Shown in pieces: positions 1 to 6,163 of a stretch of 7,167 nucleotides of DNA. The notes beneath the pieces are model-generated. The model was given only the letters and a program-made list of their open reading frames with translations, ran no database searches and was not told the DNA's origin. This DNA comes from CAZGYE01 sp964530165 (GTDB taxonomy: Bacteria > Planctomycetota > Planctomycetia > Planctomycetales > Planctomycetaceae), in assembly GCA_964530165.1 (NCBI GenBank), contig CAZGYE010000300.1, positions 1 to 7,167 of the forward strand, in the 5' to 3' direction. The translations under genes were made by a program, and so were the position numbers. The first letter of the stretch is position 1. Each line of letters starts with the position of its first letter.

Positions 1-248
1 CGGAACGGCCCGCAGGGTGCTCTGCACAAATTGGACCTGTCCCCTTTTTTCGCCCGGAGTGCATCTTTCCAGTCGCCTTTCCAGCCAATAGGAGCGGAAA
101 GGTTGGCGTGTTTTGCCGGACACGACCGATAGAGTGCAGGAACGCTTGCGGGCCGTGCCGTGTGGAAACAGGACGTTGTGCCTCAATCTTCGGGTTTCCC
201 AAGACGCTTGGCAATCGCTTGGTCCTCTCACTGTGAATGGAGTCGCCG
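1..248. other. Leader region upstream of the repeat protein, no supported gene
   Basis: No convincing gene is seen. A short open frame at 113-349 (78 codons) overlaps the start of the repeat protein in another frame and shows no recognisable motif. Bases 33-50 read GGACCTGTCCCCTTTTTT, a short self-complementary motif (GGAC/GTCC) followed by six T. A 7-bp inverted repeat (CCTTTCC at 76-82, GGAAAGG at 96-102, 13-nt loop) lies downstream without a T-run. I could not find a well-formed -35/-10 pair for the gene starting at 249. The promoter is therefore unassigned. Confidence 0.4.
239..242 (+). promoter_or_regulatory. Ribosome binding site deciding the start at 249
   Basis: GGAG with a 6-nt spacer to ATG 249. 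The in-frame ATG at 237, four codons earlier, is preceded by CTCTCACTGTGA, which has no purine-rich match. The shorter protein is therefore favoured. Confidence 0.6.
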
Positions 249-3200
249 ATGTTCGTCACGCCGTGGCTTGCAGCGTTGAATTCTCGAGTCGGGTTCGGTC
301 GACGGCCCGTTCGTGGAGCGGCCCTGAAACGCCGATCATCATGTATTGAGGGTCTGGAAGACCGGACACTGCTATCAGCCGGTATATTTCTCGACAGCGG
401 TCAGGTCTTGGGCAGTTCGATCAGCGAAGACGTTGCCCTGGGCGACCTGGACGGCGACGGCGACTTGGATGCGTTTGTGGCCAACCGCTTTGGTGAAGCC
501 AGCCGAGTGTGGCTCAACGATGGCAGCGGCAACTTCAGCGACAGCGGCCAGACGCTCGGAATCAGCCGCAGCTACGCGGTCGACCTCGGAGATTTGGATG
601 GCGACGGCGACTTGGATGCGGTCATTGGCAACGCAGACGGCTATGGAAACACGGTCTGGCTCAACGATGGGGCCGGAACCTTCAGCGACAGCGGACAATC
701 TCTTGGGAGTAGCGACAGTAGAGATTTGGCTTTGGGCGACCTCGACGGCGACGGTGATTTGGATCTCTTCGTCGCCAACCGCTGGCTGACCGTGGTGGGC
801 GATCGGCCGAACACGGTGTGGTTGAACGACGGCAACGGGAACTTCAGCGACAGCGGGCAACTTCTCGGGGCCTATGCAAGCAAGGCGGTTTCTTTAGGAG
901 ATCTCGACGGGGACGGCGATCTCGATGCCTTTGTCGCCAATTACTTCAATCAACCCAATCGGGTGTGGTTGAACGACGGTAGCGGCACGTTCACTGACAG
1001 CGGACAGACTTTAGGGAACACGAACAGCGACGATGTGGCCTTGGGCGACCTCGACGGCGACGGCGACCTGGATGCGTTCACGGCCGAGTTCGGAACTCCC
1101 GGCAGCAATCGGGTCTGGCTCAACGACGGCAGCGGCAATTTTAGCGACAGCGGCCAAAGCCTGGGAAGCTCCGATACCTATGGCGTGGCGCTCGGCGACG
1201 TGGACGGCGACGGCGACCTGGATGCGTTCACAGCGAATCAAGGGGCAAACCGAGTGTGGTTGAACGACGGCAGCGGCAATTTCAGCGATAGCACCCAGAA
1301 CTTGGGCAGTGTCTGGAGTAAAAATGCCGTGCTGGGCGATGTCGATGCCGACGGCGATTTGGATGCATTCGTCGCCGAGGCCACCACCACCGGCAACCAT
1401 CTGTTTCTCAACCAAAACCCGCAGAACTGGAACGTGGCGTTGCCAACCGGCGGCGGACGATTCGAAATTCTCGAAAGCAGCGGCGACGTCATCGTGCGGC
1501 GCGAGGGCGGCGCCGACATCTTCACCACATCGCTGGTTTCCATGAATTCGATCACCATCAACGGGTCGGGCGGCGACGATACGTTGATCGTGAAATTCCT
1601 TGCGCCGGGTCTTGCGTTCAACGGCGGCTCGCAAGCCTCCGGCGGCGACTCGCTCGAACTCGACGCCTCGTTGTCGGCCAGTCCCTTCGGTCTGGTCACC
1701 TACACGGCCACCGGAAAATCGGACGGCTCTGTGGACCTGGACGGTTCGACCATCACGTACACCGGACTGGAACCGATCATCGACGACACCGATGCGGCCG
1801 ATCGTGTCTTTGCAATCGATTCGACGACGAATTTTGGCGATCACGGCATCCATCTCGTCGACGACACTTCGGCCGCGGGCCGGACGCTCATCGAGAGTTT
1901 CAGCACTGATGCGTTCACAGGGTTTGAAAGCGTCCGCTTCGTCAGTCCCACCAACTCACTGACAATCAACGCCGGCAACGGCAACGATCACCTGTGGCTG
2001 GAGAGCGTCGACAGTGGCTTCGGCGCCGCGGTGACCATCAACGGCGGAAACGGCAACGATCAAGTCAGTGCCAGCTTCTTCAGTCAACCGATCACCGTCA
2101 ACGCCGGCGACGGGAACGATACGGTCTATGCCACCCCGTTCGACGACTTGATTGACGGTGGTCTGTCTCAAGACCTTCTCGACGGTGATGCGGGCGCCGA
2201 CACGATCACCGGCGGTGAAGACAACGACACGATCGAAGGTGGCACAGGGAATGATCTGATCGACGGAGGATGGGAGAACGATATTCTCTGGGGCGACGAG
2301 GGAGACGACACGCTGGATGGCGGCTGGGGCTACGACATTGTGATCGGCGACCTGGGGGCCGATTCCATCGTCGGCGGTCCGCAGGACGACAGTCTCCACG
2401 GCGAGGACGGTGACGACACACTGGACGGCGGCACGGGTTTCGACCGCATCTTCGGCGGCTTAGGAAACGATTTCCTGTTGGGTCAGGCGGGCAACGACGC
2501 CATGGAGGGCGATGCAGGCAATGACACGCTCGACGGCGGCACCGGCGACGACTGGCTCGACGGCGGCGCAGGCGGTGATTCACTCATCGGTGGCGAAGGC
2601 TTCGATCGGCTGCGCGGCAGCGACGGCAACGACGTGCTTCACGGAGGCACCGAGGAGGACTCACTTCTGGGCGGCACGGGAGACGACACGCTCGACGGCG
2701 GCACCGGCGACGACTACTTGAATGGTCAGGCCAACGATGATCTTCTCTTGGGCGGAGACGGATACGATCGCATGTTCGGCGGCGGCGGCATGGACTCACT
2801 CGACGGCGGCACGGGTAACGACCGGCTCAACGGGCAGGGTAGTGACGACTCGCTGACCGGCGGCGACGGAAACGACCGACTGCGCGGAGGCACCGGCATC
2901 GATCGCATCGTCGAAACGGGGGACGTCGACTTCACGCTCAACGCCTCGCAGTTGACGGGACGTGGCACCGACGAGCACGATGGGTTCGAAGAAGCGGCGT
3001 TATCCGGAGGCGATTCGAAGAACGTCATCGACGCCGACGGCTTCCTCGGTAATGTGACGCTCAACGGGGGCAAGGGCGCGGACACGCTCTTCGGCGGAGC
3101 GGGAGACGACGTGATTCTTGGCGAGAGAGGCTTCGACATCCTCAACGGCCGTGCCGGGAACGATACATTGGACGGCGGCGACGGAAACGACGGCCTCTCC

Positions 3201-3461
3201 GGTATGGCCGGCGACGACTTCCTGAACGGCGGCCGCGGCGGCGACACGCTCCTCGGCGGTCAAGGGAATGACACACTGTTTGGCGGCGGCGGGACTGACA
3301 TCGTTCTCGGGGAGAACGGCATCGACAAAGCGAACGGTCAAAGCGGCATCGATACTGTCGCCGGAGGCGGCAACGGCGTCACCGCTGATCCGGCGGATAT
3401 CGCTCTTGGCGAGACCGTCGACGACGCATTCGTGTTCACCGCGGCGTGGGTGAACGTGTAG
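249..3461 (+). CDS. Secreted FG-GAP/VCBS propeller and RTX-repeat calcium-binding protein
   Basis: Probable exported, calcium-binding structural or adhesive protein of 1070 residues; no enzyme domain is visible. Residues 1-43 form an arginine-rich, weakly hydrophobic N-terminus ending in LEDRTLLS (36-43), matching the LEPR-XLL motif known from planctomycete exported proteins. Residues 46-391 are seven FG-GAP/VCBS-type repeats (DSGQxLG...LGDLDGDGDLDAF...VWLNDGSGNFS). Residues 392-570 are a linker containing YTGLEPI, and 571-636 hold looser GNGND repeats. Residues 637-888 are 28 consecutive RTX-type nonapeptides (GGxGxDxLx); a 51-residue insert (889-939, VDFTLNASQLTG) separates them from 11 more (940-1038). 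Such repeats bind Ca2+ in beta-roll folds. No PEP-CTERM or sortase signal is seen at the C-terminus, which ends in AAWVNV. The ATG at 249 is preferred over 237 because GGAG at 239-242 lies 6 nt upstream of it; 237 has no Shine-Dalgarno. TAG at 3459 is followed directly by in-frame TGA. The substrate or partner is unknown. Confidence 0.9.
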   Translation: MFVTPWLAALNSRVGFGRRPVRGAALKRRSSCIEGLEDRTLLSAGIFLDSGQVLGSSISEDVALGDLDGDGDLDAFVANRFGEASRVWLNDGSGNFSDSGQTLGISRSYAVDLGDLDGDGDLDAVIGNADGYGNTVWLNDGAGTFSDSGQSLGSSDSRDLALGDLDGDGDLDLFVANRWLTVVGDRPNTVWLNDGNGNFSDSGQLLGAYASKAVSLGDLDGDGDLDAFVANYFNQPNRVWLNDGSGTFTDSGQTLGNTNSDDVALGDLDGDGDLDAFTAEFGTPGSNRVWLNDGSGNFSDSGQSLGSSDTYGVALGDVDGDGDLDAFTANQGANRVWLNDGSGNFSDSTQNLGSVWSKNAVLGDVDADGDLDAFVAEATTTGNHLFLNQNPQNWNVALPTGGGRFEILESSGDVIVRREGGADIFTTSLVSMNSITINGSGGDDTLIVKFLAPGLAFNGGSQASGGDSLELDASLSASPFGLVTYTATGKSDGSVDLDGSTITYTGLEPIIDDTDAADRVFAIDSTTNFGDHGIHLVDDTSAAGRTLIESFSTDAFTGFESVRFVSPTNSLTINAGNGNDHLWLESVDSGFGAAVTINGGNGNDQVSASFFSQPITVNAGDGNDTVYATPFDDLIDGGLSQDLLDGDAGADTITGGEDNDTIEGGTGNDLIDGGWENDILWGDEGDDTLDGGWGYDIVIGDLGADSIVGGPQDDSLHGEDGDDTLDGGTGFDRIFGGLGNDFLLGQAGNDAMEGDAGNDTLDGGTGDDWLDGGAGGDSLIGGEGFDRLRGSDGNDVLHGGTEEDSLLGGTGDDTLDGGTGDDYLNGQANDDLLLGGDGYDRMFGGGGMDSLDGGTGNDRLNGQGSDDSLTGGDGNDRLRGGTGIDRIVETGDVDFTLNASQLTGRGTDEHDGFEEAALSGGDSKNVIDADGFLGNVTLNGGKGADTLFGGAGDDVILGERGFDILNGRAGNDTLDGGDGNDGLSGMAGDDFLNGGRGGDTLLGGQGNDTLFGGGGTDIVLGENGIDKANGQSGIDTVAGGGNGVTADPADIALGETVDDAFVFTAAWVNV
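384..1422 (+). repeat. Seven tandem FG-GAP/VCBS coding repeats
   Basis: Seven in-frame units whose GAC-AGC (Asp-Ser) landmark codons begin at 393, 540, 687, 849, 996, 1146 and 1287. The periods are 147, 147, 162, 147, 150 and 141 bp. Each unit carries the DLDGDGDLD-type acidic loop; the last is changed to DVDADGDLD and ends in FLNQNP instead of WLNDG. The loop is constant in protein but uses different synonymous codons in nearly every unit. Seven blades is the number expected for a closed integrin-like beta-propeller; closure is inferred. Confidence 0.85.
2157..2912 (+). repeat. RTX-type nonapeptide array, block 1 (28 units)
   Basis: Twenty-eight consecutive 27-bp units encode nine-residue repeats of consensus GGxGxDxLx (for example GGTGNDLID, GGTGDDWLD, GGDGNDRLR) with no register break. 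Common variants replace the second Gly by Asp, Gln, Glu or Ser. The family is known to form a Ca2+-bound parallel beta-roll; binding here is inferred from the Gly/Asp pattern. Confidence 0.88.
3066..3362 (+). repeat. RTX-type nonapeptide array, block 2 (11 units)
   Basis: Eleven consecutive 27-bp units, starting GGKGADTLF and ending GQSGIDTVA, in the same register style as block 1. They are separated from it by a 51-residue non-repeat insert (2913-3065). The last units lose the canonical pattern (GENGIDKAN, GQSGIDTVA) before the C-terminal tail, suggesting an array cap. Confidence 0.85.
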
Positions 3462-3469
3462 TGACGTCA

Positions 3470-3486
3470 GGCCGAGTGTCCCGGCC
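3470..3486. terminator. Possible weak stem-loop in the convergent gap
   Basis: GGCCG (3470-3474) pairs with CGGCC (3482-3486) around a 7-nt loop, just after the tandem stop TAG-TGA of the repeat protein and before the end of the convergent oxidoreductase gene. It is followed by CTTATCGTT rather than a proper U-run. Placement fits a terminator, but the stem is only 5 bp. Confidence 0.25.
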
Positions 3487-3512
3487 CTTATCGTTCCCCC
3501 CAGGTGTGTTTG

Positions 3513-4895
3513 CTACGCCAACTCGGGCAGTTCGTAGCCTTTGCGGCGCGGACGCGAGAGCATCGTGTTGGCTTCGTCGCAGTTGGTGAAGCGTTCGGCC
3601 TCTGGGTCCCATTTCAGCTTCTTGCCCACCTGGCCGACGTCGCGGGCAATGTTGACCAGATAGCACAGCGTCGACGAGCGCTGTCCGTACTCGATGTCGG
3701 CCGTGCATCGCTCGCGGGTCTTGATGCAATGGATCCAGTTCTCGATGTGGTACTGCGTCTCGGGCTTTTTGTTCGGACCGGGATTGTCGGGCGACTCGAT
3801 CAGCTCCTTCGGGTTGCTGGCGAGCTTGTTGCGGTTGATCTCGATCTTTCCCTTGTCGCCGACGAAGACGGCCCCCAGCCCCGGTCCCCAATCGCCGTCG
3901 AGATGCAGCCTCAGCTCGGTCCCGCTGGCGAATTTCATGCGGACTTTCGCTCTGGGTCCCACCACGGGTTTGGCCAGTCGACGGTACGCGACACCGGTGT
4001 CACGGTCGTCCGGCGGATTCTCGAATTTGCCCGTCGGCATAATCTTCACCGGCTCTTCGAGCCAGACCTCGACCGGGCCGGTCTCGTCGGTGCCCAGCGC
4101 GCGTTGAATCTGGTCGTAGGAGTGCGCGCCCCATCCGGTCACGCCGTAGCAGCGGCCGCCGCCGTCGTAGGCCCACCAACGGGCCCAACCGCGATGGAGC
4201 TGCGGATGATAGGGGCGCAAAGCGGCTTGGTTGGTCCAGACGTCCCACCAGCCTTCGGTTCCGCCTTTCGGCATCGGCTGAGCCGGCTGGTCGATCCACC
4301 TGTCCGGACCGACGAAGTTCGGGGCGAGCACCGTATGCACTTTCCCGATGGCGCCGTTCTTGACCAGGTCGCTGGCCCAGTTGTTGATCGGCATCGATCG
4401 CTGTTGGGTGCCGACCTGAGTCACGCGGCCAAACTTCCGCGCCGCCTTGACCATGTAGCGGCCTTCGGCGATCGTCAGACACATCGGCTTTTCGATGTAG
4501 ACGTCCATGCCCGCCTGCATGGCGAGCGTCGTCACCCAGGCCCGCGCATGGGTGGTCGTCTCGAGCATCACACCGTCGAGCTTCTCGGTTTCGACCATCT
4601 CGCGGAAATCTTCATAGGACGCCCATTTCTGATCCTTGCCGACGGCCTTGATGAACTGACCGCACCGAGGAGCAAAACAGTCGCAGACGGCCGCGATCCG
4701 CATCTCGGGAATTGGGAGACATGTCTTGGCGATTGTCCGCGCCCGACCTCCGAGCCCGATGATCGCGACGTTCACCTTGTCGTTGGCGCCGATCCGGCCC
4801 GCACGCCCCAAAACGTGCGCGGGGACAAAGTAAGGCGCCGCAAAACCGGCAGCGGCCGCCGCGGCCGACTTACGGAGAAACTCACGTCTCTTCAT
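3513..4895 (-). CDS. Tat-exported Gfo/Idh/MocA family oxidoreductase
   Basis: Predicted NAD(P)-dependent oxidoreductase of 460 residues, probably acting on a sugar or sugar-derived substrate outside the cytoplasm; the substrate cannot be read from the sequence. Residues 1-30 are a Tat signal: RREFLRKS at 3-10, an alanine-rich hydrophobic stretch, then PYFVPAHVLG. The Rossmann nucleotide-binding segment follows (VNVAIIGLGGRAR, 41-53). EKP at 135-137 is the family's conserved lysine motif. GWGAHSYD (254-261) corresponds to the G-x-H-x-x-D region of the active site. The C-terminal domain has the ENWIHCIKTRERCTADIEYG pattern (385-404) and RSSTLCYLVNIAR (406-418) seen in bacterial Gfo/Idh/MocA proteins. 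Length is normal for the family. AGGAG (4902-4906 on this strand) sits 6 nt before ATG. The gene faces the repeat protein tail to tail and is divergent from the DUF4956 gene. It appears intact. Confidence 0.95.
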   Translation of the reverse strand: MKRREFLRKSAAAAAAGFAAPYFVPAHVLGRAGRIGANDKVNVAIIGLGGRARTIAKTCLPIPEMRIAAVCDCFAPRCGQFIKAVGKDQKWASYEDFREMVETEKLDGVMLETTTHARAWVTTLAMQAGMDVYIEKPMCLTIAEGRYMVKAARKFGRVTQVGTQQRSMPINNWASDLVKNGAIGKVHTVLAPNFVGPDRWIDQPAQPMPKGGTEGWWDVWTNQAALRPYHPQLHRGWARWWAYDGGGRCYGVTGWGAHSYDQIQRALGTDETGPVEVWLEEPVKIMPTGKFENPPDDRDTGVAYRRLAKPVVGPRAKVRMKFASGTELRLHLDGDWGPGLGAVFVGDKGKIEINRNKLASNPKELIESPDNPGPNKKPETQYHIENWIHCIKTRERCTADIEYGQRSSTLCYLVNIARDVGQVGKKLKWDPEAERFTNCDEANTMLSRPRRKGYELPELA

Positions 4896-4901
4896 GGCAT
4901 G

Positions 4902-4906
4902 CTCCT
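4902..4906 (-). promoter_or_regulatory. Shine-Dalgarno of the oxidoreductase gene
   Basis: AGGAG on the minus strand with a 6-nt spacer (CATGCC) to ATG at 4895. It supports the start that includes the whole Tat signal. Confidence 0.7.
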
Positions 4907-5035
4907 GATCTGGAATTTGGTTTCCGAGGTGGGCTGAGCGAACGGGGCGAGATCGCTTTCTCGACCAAACCCTGGCCGCTATTTTCGCGAGTCTTTCCTA
5001 TACTACACACGTCGAGCCCCCCATGCCAGTTGAGC
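4907..5035. other. Upstream region of the oxidoreductase gene, no gene seen
   Basis: This stretch must hold the minus-strand promoter. The best -10-like hexamer on that strand is TAGTAT in the GTGTAGTATAGG context around 5000-5010, but no acceptable -35 lies at 16-18 bp. No reading frame with recognisable motifs was found on either strand. Confidence 0.35.
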
Positions 5036-5047
5036 GCCTGGAATTAC

Positions 5048-5068
5048 AGGGCCGGTCAGTTTTTCACA
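5048..5068 (+). repeat. Left terminal inverted repeat of the MITE-like element
   Basis: AGGGCCGGTCAG at the outer edge, followed by TTTTTCACA. It matches the inverted right end at 17 of 21 positions. Its CAGTTTTT (5057-5064) can also pair with AGAAACTG (5077-5084), giving a local 8-bp hairpin with one G-U pair. Confidence 0.55.
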
Positions 5069-5182
5069 ATGGGATGAGAAACTGCCACTTCAAGGTGTGG
5101 CTGGGGTCGAGCCGAAGGCGAGCCCACAGACGTGGTTAGGTTCTGGGGGCTCCCGTTGGTTGTCCCCAGCCACACAACCTAG

Positions 5183-5203
5183 TTTGAAAGACTGACCAGC
5201 CGT
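5183..5203 (-). repeat. Right terminal inverted repeat of the MITE-like element
   Basis: Read on the minus strand it begins ACGGCTGGTCAGTCTTTCA. It lies directly against the second copy of the 12-bp direct repeat and mirrors the left end with four mismatches. Confidence 0.55.
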
Positions 5204-5255
5204 GCCTGGAATTACCCAACCAATTATAGCGTTGGAAGTTAAATCGTCCGGTGCG

Positions 5256-5304
5256 GTTTCAGCGAATGTAGGAATCCTGAAAGACCGAACGGTTGTTTCA
5301 GCGA
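5256..5304 (+). repeat. Short direct repeat GTTTCAGCGA (two copies)
   Basis: GTTTCAGCGA occurs at 5256-5265 and 5295-5304, start to start 39 bp apart, upstream of the DUF4956-CotH promoter. The first copy's TTTCAG also pairs with CTGAAA at 5277-5282. It could be a paired regulator site or chance; no regulator is known from this window. Confidence 0.35.
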
Positions 5305-5327
5305 GCCGTTGTTGATTCCCGGCTCGC
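5301..5327. other. Perfect 8-bp stem-loop upstream of the DUF4956-CotH promoter
   Basis: GCGAGCCG (5301-5308) and CGGCTCGC (5320-5327) form a perfect 8-bp inverted repeat with an 11-nt loop (TTGTTGATTCC). Neither strand has a following T-run, so it is not a standard intrinsic terminator. It lies 25 bp before the candidate -35 and could be an operator-like palindrome or a structural element. Its left arm overlaps the second GTTTCAGCGA copy. Confidence 0.45.
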
Positions 5328-5351
5328 CCGTGATAAGCAGCGTGAATGAAT

Positions 5352-5380
5352 TTGCCAATTCGCCTTATATTACGTATGTT
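5352..5380 (+). promoter_or_regulatory. Candidate sigma-70 promoter for the DUF4956-CotH operon
   Basis: TTGCCA (5352-5357, 5 of 6 to TTGACA), a 17-bp spacer, then TATGTT (5375-5380, 4 of 6 to TATAAT), in the most AT-rich part of the intergenic region. Transcription would begin near 5387 and leave a leader of about 90 nt before ATG 5477. Planctomycete promoters are poorly characterised, so this rests on the general consensus. Confidence 0.45.
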
Positions 5381-5476
5381 AACACGTTGCGGGATGTTGA
5401 TTCACCGTCGACGGCTACAACGCTCGGCTTGGCCAGGCGTCGTCGCGGAGACTCCGTGGGATGAGAGAGATCGAGC

Positions 5477-6163
5477 ATGCAGCATCTGTCGAGGACTTTC
5501 GAAGAACACCTCACGACCCATGCGAGCACGATCCCCGTTTTGTGGTACACGGCTTCACTGGTGGCGACAGCGGTGATCGCCGCCGCACTGGGCCGTTTGT
5601 ATGCCGTGTGCGGCCAATCGCAGTCGAACCGCAAGCGATTTTCAGGGAACTTTATGCTCTTGGCGACGACGACGATGATCATCATCTCGGTGGTCAAGTC
5701 ATCGCTGGCGTTGTCGTTGGGTTTGGTCGGCGCGCTGTCGATCGTGCGCTTCCGATCGGCGATTAAGGACCCGGAAGAGCTGGCTTACTTGTTTCTGACG
5801 ATTGCCATCGGCCTGGGCATGGGGGCCGGCCAGTGGCTGATCACGTTGATTGGGTTCCTTGTCGTCGCCGGCATCATGCTGTTGCGGTACTACTTGCGGC
5901 GAACAGAGGACGACCAAAACCTGCTGCTGACAATTTCCAGCCAGGGAGACGCGCCGGTCGAGATCGGGCAGGTCGTCGACGTGCTCAAGCAACACTGCAC
6001 GGCGGTCGATCTGAAGCGATTAGACGCCAGCGGGACATCGCTGGAGGCTGCTTTCCAGGTGGCGTTCGATTCCTTCGAGAAGTTGGAAGCCAGCCGCGAC
6101 AGTCTGTTCGGGCTGAACAAGTCCGTGCAAGTGACCTTTCTGGACAGCCGAGGCTTGATCTGA
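5477..6163 (+). CDS. DUF4956-type integral membrane protein
   Basis: A 228-residue membrane protein of unknown biochemical activity. Hydrophobic segments fall at about 20-39, 58-72, 76-90, 103-117 and 119-137, followed by RYYLRR and a soluble C-terminal domain (about 145-228) that is probably cytoplasmic by the positive-inside rule. The segment LGLVGALSIVRFRSAIKDPEELAYLF (81-106), given here only for its key residues G82, G85, R91, R93, D98, P99 and E100-E101, is the hallmark of the DUF4956 family. Such proteins are often encoded beside CotH-like and VTC-domain (polyphosphate polymerase-like) proteins; only the CotH partner is seen here. The start follows purine-rich GAGAGAGA (5463-5470) with a 6-nt spacer. 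The stop is immediately followed by the ATG of the next gene, implying translational coupling. Confidence 0.88.
   Translation: MQHLSRTFEEHLTTHASTIPVLWYTASLVATAVIAAALGRLYAVCGQSQSNRKRFSGNFMLLATTTMIIISVVKSSLALSLGLVGALSIVRFRSAIKDPEELAYLFLTIAIGLGMGAGQWLITLIGFLVVAGIMLLRYYLRRTEDDQNLLLTISSQGDAPVEIGQVVDVLKQHCTAVDLKRLDASGTSLEAAFQVAFDSFEKLEASRDSLFGLNKSVQVTFLDSRGLI

Larger units (their letters stand above)
5036..5215. mobile_element. MITE-like palindromic insertion with flanking 12-bp direct repeats
   Basis: A 156-bp non-coding body (5048-5203) is flanked by identical 12-bp copies of GCCTGGAATTAC (5036-5047 and 5204-5215), which looks like a target-site duplication. The body ends are imperfect inverted repeats: 5048-5068 and the reverse complement of 5183-5203 match at 17 of 21 positions, sharing GGTCAGT and TTTCA. 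Inside, GTGTGGCTGGGG (5095-5106) pairs perfectly with 5164-5175, and 5120-5129 pairs with 5143-5152 at 9 of 10 positions. There is no transposase, so movement would depend on an enzyme encoded elsewhere. A target duplication this long resembles those of some IS4-family elements, but the family is not identified. Confidence 0.6.

Noticed and set aside
237..248. ATG 237 as the start of the repeat protein
   Set aside because: It lacks a Shine-Dalgarno, while ATG 249 has GGAG at a 6-nt spacing. The bases that would code the first residues are themselves that ribosome binding site.
1011..1853. A 280-codon minus-strand frame inside the repeat protein
   Set aside because: It is the mirror of the repetitive GAC/GGC-rich coding repeats, with a composition set by the opposite strand and no recognisable motif or ribosome binding site.
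2157..2912. CRISPR-like or satellite DNA array with a 27-bp period
   Set aside because: The period is nine codons in frame, the units are not identical in DNA, and the pattern is fully explained by RTX nonapeptides.
3504..4937. A 477-codon open frame on the plus strand, longer than the gene opposite it
   Set aside because: It is antisense to the oxidoreductase. The minus strand has a Tat signal, Rossmann motif, EKP motif, C-terminal family pattern and a good Shine-Dalgarno. The plus frame shows no domain and results from GC-rich codon bias.
4995..5040. Minus-strand promoter for the oxidoreductase (TAGTAT)
   Set aside because: The -10 match is only 4 of 6 and no -35-like hexamer lies at an acceptable distance.
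5216..5235. CCAAC...GTTGG inverted repeat just right of the insertion
   Set aside because: Only 5 bp of stem with a 10-nt loop and no T-run; easily explained by chance.
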